NCBI GenBank assembly: GCA_017939945.1
Contig: JAGAZS010000072.1
Span: forward strand, 1-5,074
Length of the DNA: 5,074 nt
Source of the DNA: Schwartzia sp. (in: firmicutes)
Lineage (GTDB): Bacteria; Bacillota; Negativicutes; Selenomonadales; Selenomonadaceae
Reading direction: 5' to 3'
The position numbers and the translations under genes were made by a program. The notes under the pieces are model-generated. The model did no database searches and was not told the origin of the DNA. It worked only from the letters and a program-made list of their open reading frames with translations. Positions 1-5,074 of this stretch are shown piece after piece; positions within the stretch are counted from its first letter, which is position 1, and each line of letters begins with the position of its first letter.

Positions 1-390
1 AATCCGCCGGAGGTCAGGATGACCGGTAAAACCAATCCCCATCAAATCAAAGACCTCTCGCTCCTCGAATTCGATGCCGGGAAAAACGCTAGTCACAGAC
101 GGCACTGTCGGCTGTTCATGGTCGAGCTTCACCTTGACCGTGATCCACGTGCCCGTGTTCCAGTTGAAAAGATGGTAAACCATCTCGAAATACGTCTTAT
201 AGTCCACCGACGTCAGGTTTTCAAGACGAGCGAACGCGAACCGCTCGTCGTCCCGCAAAAACGAAAGAACCGCGACGATCTCCGCCGCGGGTACATAAAC
301 CGCAGGCTGCGTCGCCTCGCTATCATATTCCGCCGACGGAAATTTTTCCTTCAAAATCGCCAAAAGCGACGCGTCGATATAAGCCTTCAT
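1..390 (-). CDS. nuoC: NADH-quinone oxidoreductase subunit C (30 kDa subunit), partial
   Basis: Subunit of the peripheral arm of respiratory complex I, which moves electrons from the Fe-S chain to quinone while protons or ions are pumped. NuoC is part of the connecting module beside NuoB and NuoD on the cytoplasmic side. The window holds the first 130 residues; the reading frame runs off the left edge, so the C-terminus is missing. The family signature is visible near the end: an ERE-x-x-DL-x-GI stretch at about residues 110-119, followed by GHPDLRR at about 123-129, the conserved 30-kDa subunit motif. The ATG at 390-388 overlaps the nuoB stop as ATGA, so translation is probably coupled. It appears to be a stand-alone NuoC at its N-terminus; whether it is fused to NuoD cannot be seen here. 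The family call is very secure. Confidence 0.95.
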   Translation of the reverse strand, partial: MKAYIDASLLAILKEKFPSAEYDSEATQPAVYVPAAEIVAVLSFLRDDERFAFARLENLTSVDYKTYFEMVYHLFNWNTGTWITVKVKLDHEQPTVPSVTSVFPGIEFEEREVFDLMGIGFTGHPDLRRI

Positions 391-905
391 GCCTCCATCA
401 ACCTCGCCTTCCGTTCCTCTTCCACACGCTCCGGGTGCATGATCTTCTCGCGGAGCTTCAGCATGCCGTCAATCAATGCCTCCGGTCGCGGCGGGCAGCC
501 GGGAATATAGACGTCCACCGGCAGCACTTCATGAATCCCCGGCACCACCGAATACGAATCGGCGAACGGACCGCCGCCGATGGCGCAGCTTCCCATCGCA
601 ATCACATACTTCGGCTCCGGCATTTCCTCATAAAGACGAATCAAGGGAGGCGTCATCTTCCAAGTCAATGTTCCCGCCACAATCAAAAGATCGGCCTGCC
701 GCGGGCACGGACGGAACACCTCGTACCCGAACCGCGAAAGGTCAAACCGTGCAGCCGCACAGCTCATCATCTCAATCGCGCAGCAGGCAAGCCCGGAAGA
801 CAGCGGCCAAATGGAATTGGCGTGCGCCCATTTGAAAAGCTGGTCCACCTTCACGACAATCACGTTATTTTTCAGTATCGGAGGTACAATATCGATTACA
901 TCCAC
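387..905 (-). CDS. nuoB: NADH-quinone oxidoreductase subunit B (N2 cluster subunit)
   Basis: Complex I subunit that carries the terminal 4Fe-4S cluster N2, which hands electrons to quinone. With the GTG start at 905-903 the protein has 172 residues, a usual NuoB length, and begins MDVIDIVPP. The four expected cluster ligands are visible: the tandem Cys41-Cys42 in GLACCAIEMM, Cys107 in MGSCAIGGGPF and Cys137 in PGCPPRPEAL. The PRQADLLIVAGTLT block is also typical. I chose GTG over the in-frame ATG at 1016 because that longer start would overlap more than 110 nt of nuoA with non-conserved sequence, and because AAAGGGG (919-913) lies 7 nt before the GTG. The gene overlaps the nuoA end by 10 nt and the nuoC start by an ATGA. 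One oddity is an extra cysteine, Cys67, in the RPCPRQAD motif, where the homologues I remember usually have serine or threonine. Confidence 0.95.
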   Translation of the reverse strand: MDVIDIVPPILKNNVIVVKVDQLFKWAHANSIWPLSSGLACCAIEMMSCAAARFDLSRFGYEVFRPCPRQADLLIVAGTLTWKMTPPLIRLYEEMPEPKYVIAMGSCAIGGGPFADSYSVVPGIHEVLPVDVYIPGCPPRPEALIDGMLKLREKIMHPERVEEERKARLMEA

Positions 906-1258
906 GACAATGCCCCTTTCTTCCAAGCATATCCAAGCCCGACAGCCAATATACCGACAAAGATGAACATCTCGACCAGCGCGTACAGTCCGAGATAACC
1001 GAACCGTACCGCCCACGGATAGAGAAATACCGTCTCGATATCAAACACGATGAACACCAAAGCGTATAGGAAATACCCGACGCGGTATTGCACATACGTC
1101 TTGCCTTCCGTATCAACACCGCACTCATAGGGGATCCGCTTCTCCTTCGTCGGCTGCCTCGGCTGCAAAAGAAACGCCGGAATCAACGCCGAAACCGGAA
1201 AAATCAGCGCCACCAAGAAGAAAAGCCCCAAGCCGCCATACTCGCCCATACGATTCAT
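896..1258 (-). CDS. nuoA: NADH-quinone oxidoreductase subunit A
   Basis: Small membrane subunit of complex I that lines the quinone-site end of the membrane arm. The protein has 120 residues, normal for NuoA, with three predicted membrane helices at about residues 10-31, 62-85 and 89-112. Two family signatures are clear: the loop motif IPYECGVD (residues 42-49, Cys46 being the conserved loop cysteine) and VFDIETVFLYPWAV (71-84) with the conserved acidic residues Asp73 and Glu75. It is the first gene of the leftward nuo operon. The start is not fully settled: AGGAGAGG lies directly before the ATG at 1258, giving a spacing of only about 3 nt from AGGAG, while a second ATG at 1249 (Met4) would have a more normal distance and give 117 residues. 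Either start keeps the whole conserved region. Confidence 0.95.
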   Translation of the reverse strand: MNRMGEYGGLGLFFLVALIFPVSALIPAFLLQPRQPTKEKRIPYECGVDTEGKTYVQYRVGYFLYALVFIVFDIETVFLYPWAVRFGYLGLYALVEMFIFVGILAVGLGYAWKKGALSWM

Positions 1259-1290
1259 CCTCTCCTATCCTGTATACAATATCCAGCCCT

Positions 1291-1332
1291 AACAAAAACA
1301 GCGGCTATCAGTGTTTCACACACGATAACCGC
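1291..1332 (-). terminator. terminator-like hairpin with T-run in the nuo leader (second of two)
   Basis: On the minus strand GCGGTTATC (1332-1324) pairs with GATAGCCGC (1309-1301): nine pairs with one G-U. The loop adds a further GTGT/ACAC pairing with a one-base bulge. The stem is followed by TGTTTTTGTT (1300-1291). This is the layout of an intrinsic terminator pointing leftward, yet it lies upstream of nuoA and downstream of the likely promoter, so it would act as an attenuator of nuo or as the 3' end of a short RNA. On the plus strand no T-run follows, so a rightward terminator is unlikely. Confidence 0.5.
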
Positions 1333-1334
1333 CG

Positions 1335-1352
1335 AAAAACGCCCTGACGGGC
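1335..1352 (-). terminator. short terminator-like hairpin in the nuo leader (first of two)
   Basis: On the minus strand GCCC-GTCA-GGGC (1352-1341) forms a compact four-pair GC stem, followed after one G by TTTTT (1339-1335). It lies about 40 nt after the candidate nuo promoter and before the larger hairpin at 1332-1301. The stem is short, so termination would be weak on its own. The AGCCC arm could instead pair with GGGCT at 1289-1285, which would permit alternative folds; that is inference. Confidence 0.35.
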
Positions 1353-1397
1353 TTACCCTTACACAAAAAATAACCCCTCTCAAAGTTTATAAAAAAT

Positions 1398-1426
1398 AGT
1401 ATACAGCTTTATTCCACAGAATGCAA
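1398..1426 (-). promoter_or_regulatory. candidate sigma-70/sigma-A type promoter for the nuo operon
   Basis: Read on the minus strand there is TTGCAT (1426-1421), 17 nt of spacer, then TATACT (1403-1398). The -10 box matches the consensus at five of six positions and the spacer is ideal, but the -35 box matches only moderately. Transcription would begin near 1391, giving a leader of about 130 nt before nuoA. The surrounding sequence is AT-rich. This was judged by eye and other boxes in the region could compete. Confidence 0.45.
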
Positions 1427-1535
1427 GCCTTCGGAGCCGTCAAAAATCAATTGCATAAATTTTAATATTCGTTTCATTTTTTTCCAAAAGGGTTTTAAGC
1501 ATTTACAGCGAAAATAAATATGACGGAAACCACTT

Positions 1536-1542
1536 AGGAGGG
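1536..1542 (+). promoter_or_regulatory. strong ribosome binding site for the FlgT-like gene
   Basis: AGGAGGG lies 7 nt before the ATG at 1549, a near-perfect Shine-Dalgarno site that fixes this start. I could not identify a convincing rightward promoter in the AT-rich stretch at 1430-1530; several weak -10-like boxes occur but none has a good partner. Confidence 0.8.
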
Positions 1543-1548
1543 AAGTAT

Positions 1549-2634
1549 ATGAAAAAAATCGGGATATGGCTGGCGGCGTTCGCCCTGTGCCTTATGTGGA
1601 CGGCAACGGCGTTGGCTTCCCCCGTGACCGCCACAGGCCAGGGAACAACGGAACGCGACGCACTGCACGCGGCCATGCGTGAAGCCATAGAGCAAAAAGT
1701 CGGCGTACTCGTCGACAGCCGGACTTATGTGGAAAACTACCGCGTAATCCATGATCGAATTTATACCCACTCCGAGGGCTATATAGCGGGCTACGAAGTA
1801 TTGCGGTCAGAATACAAGGCCGGATATTACGAAATCACAATCCGCGCCGACGTCCGCGAGGAGCTTTTGAACACCGACCTGATGTCGTATATGCAGAAAA
1901 AAGCCGTAATACGCGCCAATATGCAGGACCCGCGCATCGGCGTCATCATCGTGGATCAAAACGGCGACGAATACCCTTCCGTCGAAAACGCCATCATCAC
2001 CGGGCTGCAGAAAAACGGATTTTCCCGCATCGTAGACCTGGCACAAATCGACGCCTCGGTCAAATACCGGATCACCAACGCTGTTTTTGACGGCGAATAT
2101 GGCTTGGAAGCCCTGAATAGCCATTTCAATGTAGACTATCTCGTCACCGGATATATTGATATGAACAACAACGGCATTCCGCTGATCGAGGACTATCCCT
2201 TCGTCGGATCACTGAACAACGTCGTCTTGAATATCTCGGTGCGGATGCTGAACGCCAATACCGGAGAAATCATATACGCCGGTTCTGCGGACGGACAATC
2301 CTTCAATCTCGGCGCAAAAGCAATGCAGGAAGCGCTAAAAAAAGCAACGGCGCCCATCGTCAAGGAGCTGTCGAAATCGGCCATTCAAAAAGCGGCAAAT
2401 CCCGAACAACATGTGACGATCCTAGTCACCAACAACAGGCTCGGCTCCATGAGCGACGCTTACGCTTTCATCAGCGGTATTCCCGGCGTGTCCGGCGTCT
2501 ATACGCGGACAAAGCAGGCGGGCGTCATGCAGATTGATGTAGATTACACCGGCACGGCCTATGACCTGGCGCAGGCGTTGGAACGCGAGGGAATCGCAAT
2601 CAAAGAAATGACGTCCGAATACATCCGCATATAA
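1549..2634 (+). CDS. exported FlgT-like / LPP20-related envelope protein
   Basis: Secreted protein of 361 residues. An n-region with KK, a hydrophobic core and ATALA|SP predict signal peptidase I cleavage after about Ala23; there is no lipobox. Residues about 25-105 look like the N-terminal domain of the flagellar assembly protein FlgT and the related LPP20 family: an ATGQG opening, an amphipathic helix with repeated alanines, then GVLVDSRTYVEN, HDRIYTH and a YYEITIRADV strand. Residues about 125-285 (IGVIIVDQNGDEYPSVENAI, DYLVTGYID, LNANTGEIIYAGSADGQS) resemble the CsgG/TolB-N-like fold of the FlgT middle region. Residues about 288-361 form a small alpha/beta domain. In Vibrio FlgT is a periplasmic flagellar-basal-body protein; the role here may be flagellar or more general in the envelope, and this cannot be decided from the window. 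The gene is followed 44 nt later by a second protein with a related N-terminal domain. Confidence 0.75.
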   Translation: MKKIGIWLAAFALCLMWTATALASPVTATGQGTTERDALHAAMREAIEQKVGVLVDSRTYVENYRVIHDRIYTHSEGYIAGYEVLRSEYKAGYYEITIRADVREELLNTDLMSYMQKKAVIRANMQDPRIGVIIVDQNGDEYPSVENAIITGLQKNGFSRIVDLAQIDASVKYRITNAVFDGEYGLEALNSHFNVDYLVTGYIDMNNNGIPLIEDYPFVGSLNNVVLNISVRMLNANTGEIIYAGSADGQSFNLGAKAMQEALKKATAPIVKELSKSAIQKAANPEQHVTILVTNNRLGSMSDAYAFISGIPGVSGVYTRTKQAGVMQIDVDYTGTAYDLAQALEREGIAIKEMTSEYIRI

Positions 2635-2639
2635 CGATG

Positions 2640-2662
2640 TTATAAACGCCACCGGCGTATAA
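2640..2662 (+). other. small intergenic hairpin between the two secreted-protein genes
   Basis: TTATA-AA-CGCC-ACC-GGCG-TATAA forms a nine-pair stem with an AA bulge and a three-base loop, starting 6 nt after the stop of the upstream gene and ending 2 nt before the next Shine-Dalgarno. No T-run follows, so it is not a terminator; it may stabilise the upstream message or tune translation of the downstream gene. Confidence 0.35.
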
Positions 2663-2678
2663 TAAGGAGGAGAAAGAA

Positions 2679-3536
2679 ATGAAACGAAAGATTTTAGGTT
2701 TGACGACGGCATTTCTGCTGTTGCTGTGCAGCGTCGCCATGGCGGCGGGCGCCGACTTTGAGCTGAACCGTGTCGAAGCGGACGGCTTCGGACTTCCCCC
2801 CGATTACGCAATCAGCGGAGCACAAGCACGACTCATGGCACGGCGTGCAGCCATCTCCGACGCCCAGCGGAATCTTGCCGAGCAAATTGCCGGCGTGCAG
2901 GTCGACTCCGAAACCACCGTACAGAACTTGCAGGTTTCCAACGACACCATAAGGACTCATGTTTCCGCTTTGCTGAAAGGCGCAAAGGTCATTTCCGAGT
3001 CTTACGAGGACGGCGCATGTCATGTCGTCATGGCGCTCCCGCTTTACGGCGTGAGTAATTCTCTAGCTTCGGCCGTGCTGCCACATACGACGCACCGCGA
3101 ATCTTTCCCGACGACAATCCTGCCGGAGCCGGACGAACCGCAATACACGCCGACCCAGCCGGAAGCGACAACCATCCCCACCACCTCGACCATCACAAAC
3201 CGCCAGAGCGGTACCTACACCGGCATCATCATTGATTGCACGGGTCTCGGCCTCCGTTCAGCAATGTCCCCGGTCATCAAGACCACGGCGGGCGAAAAAA
3301 TTTACGGCTATAAGAACCTTGATTCCAAAAAGGTGATCAAGAACGGCATGGCCGGTTACGCAAGCAGCTTCAGCGGAAACGTCAGCCGCGCCGGCTCGAA
3401 TCCCCTCATTGTCAGAGCCGTAGGCGTAGACCACTACTTCAACCCGGTCGTCAACGTTGCCGACGCAAAGATTATCCTCGAGGAAAACGGCTATACCCAT
3501 TTTCTCGACAACTGTGCGGTTGTGTTCATCAAATAA
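2679..3536 (+). CDS. exported LPP20-family-like protein
   Basis: Secreted protein of 285 residues. The signal peptide has KRK, a long hydrophobic stretch and AMA|AG, with cleavage after about Ala22. A cysteine in the hydrophobic core (LLLLCS) does not fit a lipobox well, so I favour a soluble periplasmic or surface protein over a lipoprotein. Residues about 45-125 form an LPP20/FlgT_N-like domain (GAQARLMARRAAISDAQRNL, GVQVDSETTVQN, NDTIRTH, then a strand). A Pro/Thr-rich linker at about 135-175 connects to a C-terminal domain (178-285) that starts YTGIIIDCTGLGL and ends with NCAVVFIK; Cys187 and Cys279 could form a disulfide. The start is fixed by AGGAGG at 2665-2670, 8 nt before ATG. It probably shares an operon with the FlgT-like gene upstream. 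LPP20 is named after a Helicobacter envelope lipoprotein; a precise function is not known to me. Confidence 0.75.
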   Translation: MKRKILGLTTAFLLLLCSVAMAAGADFELNRVEADGFGLPPDYAISGAQARLMARRAAISDAQRNLAEQIAGVQVDSETTVQNLQVSNDTIRTHVSALLKGAKVISESYEDGACHVVMALPLYGVSNSLASAVLPHTTHRESFPTTILPEPDEPQYTPTQPEATTIPTTSTITNRQSGTYTGIIIDCTGLGLRSAMSPVIKTTAGEKIYGYKNLDSKKVIKNGMAGYASSFSGNVSRAGSNPLIVRAVGVDHYFNPVVNVADAKIILEENGYTHFLDNCAVVFIK

Positions 3537-3541
3537 TAATC

Positions 3542-3557
3542 CACATATAAATATGTG
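3542..3557 (+). other. perfect 16-bp palindrome just after the LPP20-like gene
   Basis: CACATAT-AA-ATATGTG is a perfect seven-pair inverted repeat beginning 6 nt after the stop codon. It is AT-rich and not followed by a T-run. It could be a small 3' hairpin or a protein binding site. Confidence 0.3.
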
Positions 3558-3578
3558 AAGGGAAATGAAGCAGTAATA

Positions 3579-3616
3579 TCTTTGTTAAATCAAGGATTCC
3601 ACAAAGACCTTTTTTA
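3579..3616 (+). terminator. possible intrinsic terminator of the two-gene secreted-protein operon
   Basis: TCTTTGT (3579-3585) pairs perfectly with ACAAAGA (3601-3607), with a 15-nt loop, and is followed by CC and a run of six T (3610-3615). The stem is AT-rich and weak. GTTAAA (3584-3589) could pair alternatively with TTTAAC (3613-3618). A much stronger hairpin follows at 3623. Confidence 0.4.
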
Positions 3617-3622
3617 ACAGAC

Positions 3623-3670
3623 AAAACAGGGATGGTGCAGGAAGAAAACTTCTTGCCCCATCCCTGTTTT
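3623..3670 (+). terminator. long near-perfect hairpin, probable bidirectional terminator
   Basis: AAAACAGGGATGG (3623-3635) pairs perfectly over 13 bp with CCATCCCTGTTTT (3658-3670). After one mismatch the stem continues with GCAGGAAG (3637-3644) against CTTCTTGC (3649-3656), eight pairs including one G-T, closing on an AAAA loop. The arms begin with A and end with T, so both strands give a GC-rich stem ending in T's, as expected of a two-way terminator. It lies between the rightward LPP20-like gene and the leftward coding-like stretch at 3874-3728. At 21 pairs it is longer than most terminators. Confidence 0.75.
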
Positions 3671-3684
3671 ATTATGAATAGAAC

Positions 3685-3719
3685 AAAAAACAACACTGAG
3701 GCACGAAGACAGTCCTGTT
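3685..3719 (-). terminator. possible leftward terminator of the small minus-strand ORF
   Basis: On the minus strand AAC-AGG-ACTG (3719-3710) faces CAGT-GTT (3698-3692), followed by GTTTTTT (3691-3685). The stem is short with an internal bulge. It lies just after the TGA (3730-3728) of the small minus-strand reading frame, which fits a transcript running left and entering the large hairpin next. Weak by itself. Confidence 0.3.
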
Positions 3720-3727
3720 TCATCTAT

Positions 3728-3874
3728 TCAGTTCCTTTGCCGCTCTTTCAGTGATCGCTCGACGTTGCGCTTCATTTCCTTGTCCGCCAATTTACCGCGC
3801 TCGAAAAGACCGATACGGCTGCTGTAGCTCGCAAGCGAAATCAACAAGCGAAGATATTCGAGCAACGGGTACAC
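3728..3874 (-). pseudogene. short coding-like stretch, gene remnant or small protein of unknown function
   Basis: A minus-strand frame ends in TGA at 3730-3728. From a GTG at 3874 it reads 48 residues starting VYPLLEYLRLLISLASYSSR and ending in a charged helix rich in Lys, Arg and Glu (FERGKLADKEMKRNVERS and onward to QRN). Composition is moderately GC-rich and codon use resembles the neighbouring genes, while both flanks turn abruptly AT-rich. The frame stays open further upstream, to about 3980, but that part reads like non-coding sequence (many Ile, Phe, Asn). The GTG has no well-spaced ribosome site: GGGGAG runs directly into it. I therefore think this is the surviving C-terminus of a decayed or rearranged gene, though a genuine small membrane-associated protein is possible. 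I do not recognise the family. A weak leftward terminator and the long hairpin lie downstream. Confidence 0.35.
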
Positions 3875-3968
3875 TCCCCATTTTGCAGGGTTCGGGGTTG
3901 AGAAATTTAATATAAAAAATGATATGCGGAAGTAGGAATTTCGTCTTATATGTCGAATTCTTATAAAA

Positions 3969-3999
3969 TAAGTTAAGAATCATATTGGTAAGTTAAGAA
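3969..3999 (+). repeat. 11-bp direct repeat, 20 bp apart, upstream of the PAS sensor
   Basis: TAAGTTAAGAA occurs exactly at 3969-3979 and again at 3989-3999. The 20-bp period places both copies on about the same face of the helix, as for a regulator binding as a dimer. The second copy ends 17 nt before the GTG start, so a bound protein could block transcription or ribosome access. It could also be a chance or slippage duplication in AT-rich DNA. Confidence 0.5.
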
Positions 4000-4005
4000 A
4001 GCGAT

Positions 4006-4009
4006 GAGG
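4006..4009 (+). promoter_or_regulatory. ribosome binding site deciding the GTG start of the PAS sensor
   Basis: GAGG lies 7 nt before the GTG at 4017. An in-frame TGA at 4005-4007 overlaps it, so no start further upstream is possible. Confidence 0.65.
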
Positions 4010-4016
4010 TGATACT

Positions 4017-5074
4017 GTGTTATTTGGAAAATGCGAAGCGAAATCTGTAGACGGGTTTGATGGCCTGCAGGATATTATTAAAAATTTCCAGGCAGACAGT
4101 GAACACCTAGCCGACAGCCTGCTGATTTCCAAGCGGGACATTCCGCAGGAGCCCGGAGTCTCGGATTTGGTCGACGGAATCAACAAAAGAATCCAAGGGG
4201 CTTTGGATGCGGCGGAGCAAGAAAAATACAAGCTCAGTCTTGTAAACCAAATCATCCATTCCGGCCTGTGGACCATGTACTTTGACGCAAAAGGCGAAAT
4301 TGAAAGGGTCGTATGGAGCGATGATTTTCGCCGTATGACGGGCTTCCACGGGACTTCGGATTTCCCCGATACGTTGAACGCCTAGACAGATCGACTGCAC
4401 CCCGAAGATAAGGATGCAACCTTGGCTGCCTTCGGAGACACGATTGCAGACAGAACCAACCAAACAAAATACGATGTAAATTACCGGCTGCAGACGGCTT
4501 CCGGTGAGTACCGCTGGTTCCGCGCGGCGGGGGATCTGAAAAGAACCGCCTCCGGGCTTCCGGAGATATTTTGGGGAATTTTCGTGAATATTACAGACCA
4601 AAGGGAAAAGGAAATCCAATTAAAGATTGAGCGGGAACGGCATACGGCCATTGATATGACCCTATCCGAAGGCTCTTGGAGCATGAATGTTGTCGGCAAA
4701 GATCCCTCCAACCCGAATAATCCGTTTTGGTGGTCCCAGCAGTTCAGAAAACTCCTGGGATACAGGGATGAATCGGATTTCCCCAACACGCTGAATTCCT
4801 GGAGCGATAAACTGCATCCGGAGGACAAGCAAAAAGCGTTGAACGCCTTTGCCGCCCATGTAAGCGATTACAGCGGGAATACCCCCTTTAATCTCGAATA
4901 CCGACTGCTGCATAAAAACGGGGAATATCGCTGGTTCAAAGCGGTAGGCGAAACCGTGCGTGAAAGCGACGGAACGCCTATCGTGGTAGCGGGCTCTATT
5001 CTGGATATCACGGAAGAGAAAAACAAAGAGCGCTTCAATAAAGATATGGGAGACCATTTGAATCAGCTCATCCA
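4017..5074 (+). pseudogene. tandem-PAS sensor, probable methyl-accepting chemotaxis protein, interrupted by TAG; partial at right edge
   Basis: Cytoplasmic-type sensor with no visible membrane segment in the part present. From GTG at 4017 the frame reads 122 residues, meets TAG at 4383-4385, and continues open for 229 more codons to the edge. Residues about 1-75 are a helical N-terminal region. A first PAS/PAC domain covers about 76-198 (NQIIHSGLWTMYFD, SDDFRRMTGF, LHPED, YRLQTASGEYRWFRAAG, NITDQREKE). A second covers about 210-335 (WWSQQFRKLLGY, LHPEDK, YRLLHKNGEYRWFKAVG, DITEEKNKE). The domains are clear internal repeats of the PAS_3 type. The ending ERFNKDMGDHLNQLI resembles the link into a chemoreceptor signalling domain, so a methyl-accepting chemotaxis protein is my inference; a histidine kinase or diguanylate cyclase output is possible because the C-terminus lies outside. 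If the TAG is real, the product is a 122-residue fragment without a full PAS domain. A restart, for example at ATG 4656, has no good ribosome site. Confidence 0.75.
4383..4385 (+). other. in-frame TAG in place of a conserved Trp codon
   Basis: The first PAS domain reads SDFPDTLNA-stop-TDRLHPED, while the second reads SDFPNTLNSWSDKLHPED. The stop stands where the paralogous domain has TGG, so one G-to-A change is enough. Alignment on both sides is undisturbed, which rules out a frameshift. Confidence 0.9.

Larger units (their letters stand above)
3875..4016. other. AT-rich intergenic region upstream of the PAS sensor
   Basis: No gene is supported here. It should contain the promoter of the sensor gene. 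TAAAAT (3964-3969) and TATAAA (3962-3967) are possible -10 boxes but neither has a good -35 at normal distance. It also carries the direct repeat described separately. The composition shift at about 3905 marks the end of the coding-like stretch on the left. Confidence 0.5.

Noticed and set aside
19..998. Long plus-strand open frames across the nuo genes
   Set aside because: They are Arg/His/Ser-rich antisense shadows of nuoC and nuoB, whose identity is certain.
906..1016. Longer nuoB start at ATG 1016 (209 residues)
   Set aside because: The extra part overlaps nuoA and reads as out-of-frame nuoA sequence, unlike a NuoB N-terminus; the GTG at 905 has a well-placed ribosome site.
1268..1280. 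TATACA close to nuoA as a -10 box
   Set aside because: It would place the transcription start within the ribosome site, leaving almost no leader, and it lacks a good -35 at proper distance.
3933..3959. Sigma-28 (flagellar) type promoter, TAGGAATT and GTCGAATT with 11 nt between
   Set aside because: The spacing fits, but each box matches the consensus at only about half the positions, so it is not supported.
3792..3983. 63-residue minus-strand frame starting at 3983
   Set aside because: It starts in AT-rich low-complexity sequence and crosses the coding-like stretch in a different frame; no ribosome site or recognisable feature.
4386..5074. Separate downstream gene beginning after the TAG
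   Set aside because: The sequence after the stop continues the first PAS domain in the same frame, and possible starts (TTG 4422, ATG 4656) lack a convincing ribosome site; one interrupted gene is simpler.

Overview
The window reads as chromosomal DNA from a motile, diderm, anaerobic-type bacterium. My best guess is a Selenomonas-like member of the Negativicutes, but this is inference from style and not a database result. The reasons are the clean AGGAGG-type ribosome sites typical of Firmicutes, two secreted proteins of LPP20/FlgT type (a family of Gram-negative cell envelopes), a double-PAS sensor resembling the cytoplasmic chemoreceptors common in these bacteria, and fairly GC-rich genes separated by strongly AT-rich spacers.

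Layout. Positions 1-1258 (minus strand) hold the start of a respiratory complex I operon in the order nuoA, nuoB, nuoC, with nuoC cut by the left edge. The genes overlap: nuoA/nuoB by 10 nt, and nuoB/nuoC by an ATGA. Positions 1259-1548 are the divergent intergenic region. On the minus strand it shows a plausible promoter (1398-1426) and then two terminator-like hairpins with T-runs inside the nuo leader. This suggests attenuation, or a short separate RNA. Positions 1549-3536 (plus strand) hold two exported proteins, 44 nt apart, with related N-terminal domains. The first is FlgT-like and the second LPP20-like. They probably form one operon and act in the periplasm or at the outer membrane. 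Positions 3537-3727 hold several hairpins, including a very long near-perfect one at 3623-3670 that is probably a two-way terminator. Positions 3728-3874 (minus strand) carry a short coding-like stretch that may be a gene remnant or a small protein. Positions 3875-4016 are AT-rich and contain an 11-bp direct repeat. From 4017 to the right edge (plus strand) runs a tandem-PAS sensor, probably the N-terminal part of a methyl-accepting chemotaxis protein.

The most striking point is an in-frame TAG at 4383-4385 in the first PAS domain of the sensor. The second PAS domain has TGG (Trp) at the equivalent place, and the frame stays open for 229 codons after the TAG. A single G-to-A change explains it, so this is most simply a recent nonsense mutation or phase variant, though a sequencing error or readthrough is possible. 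I do not see a CRISPR array, tRNA, rRNA, insertion sequence or a clearly novel multi-gene system.
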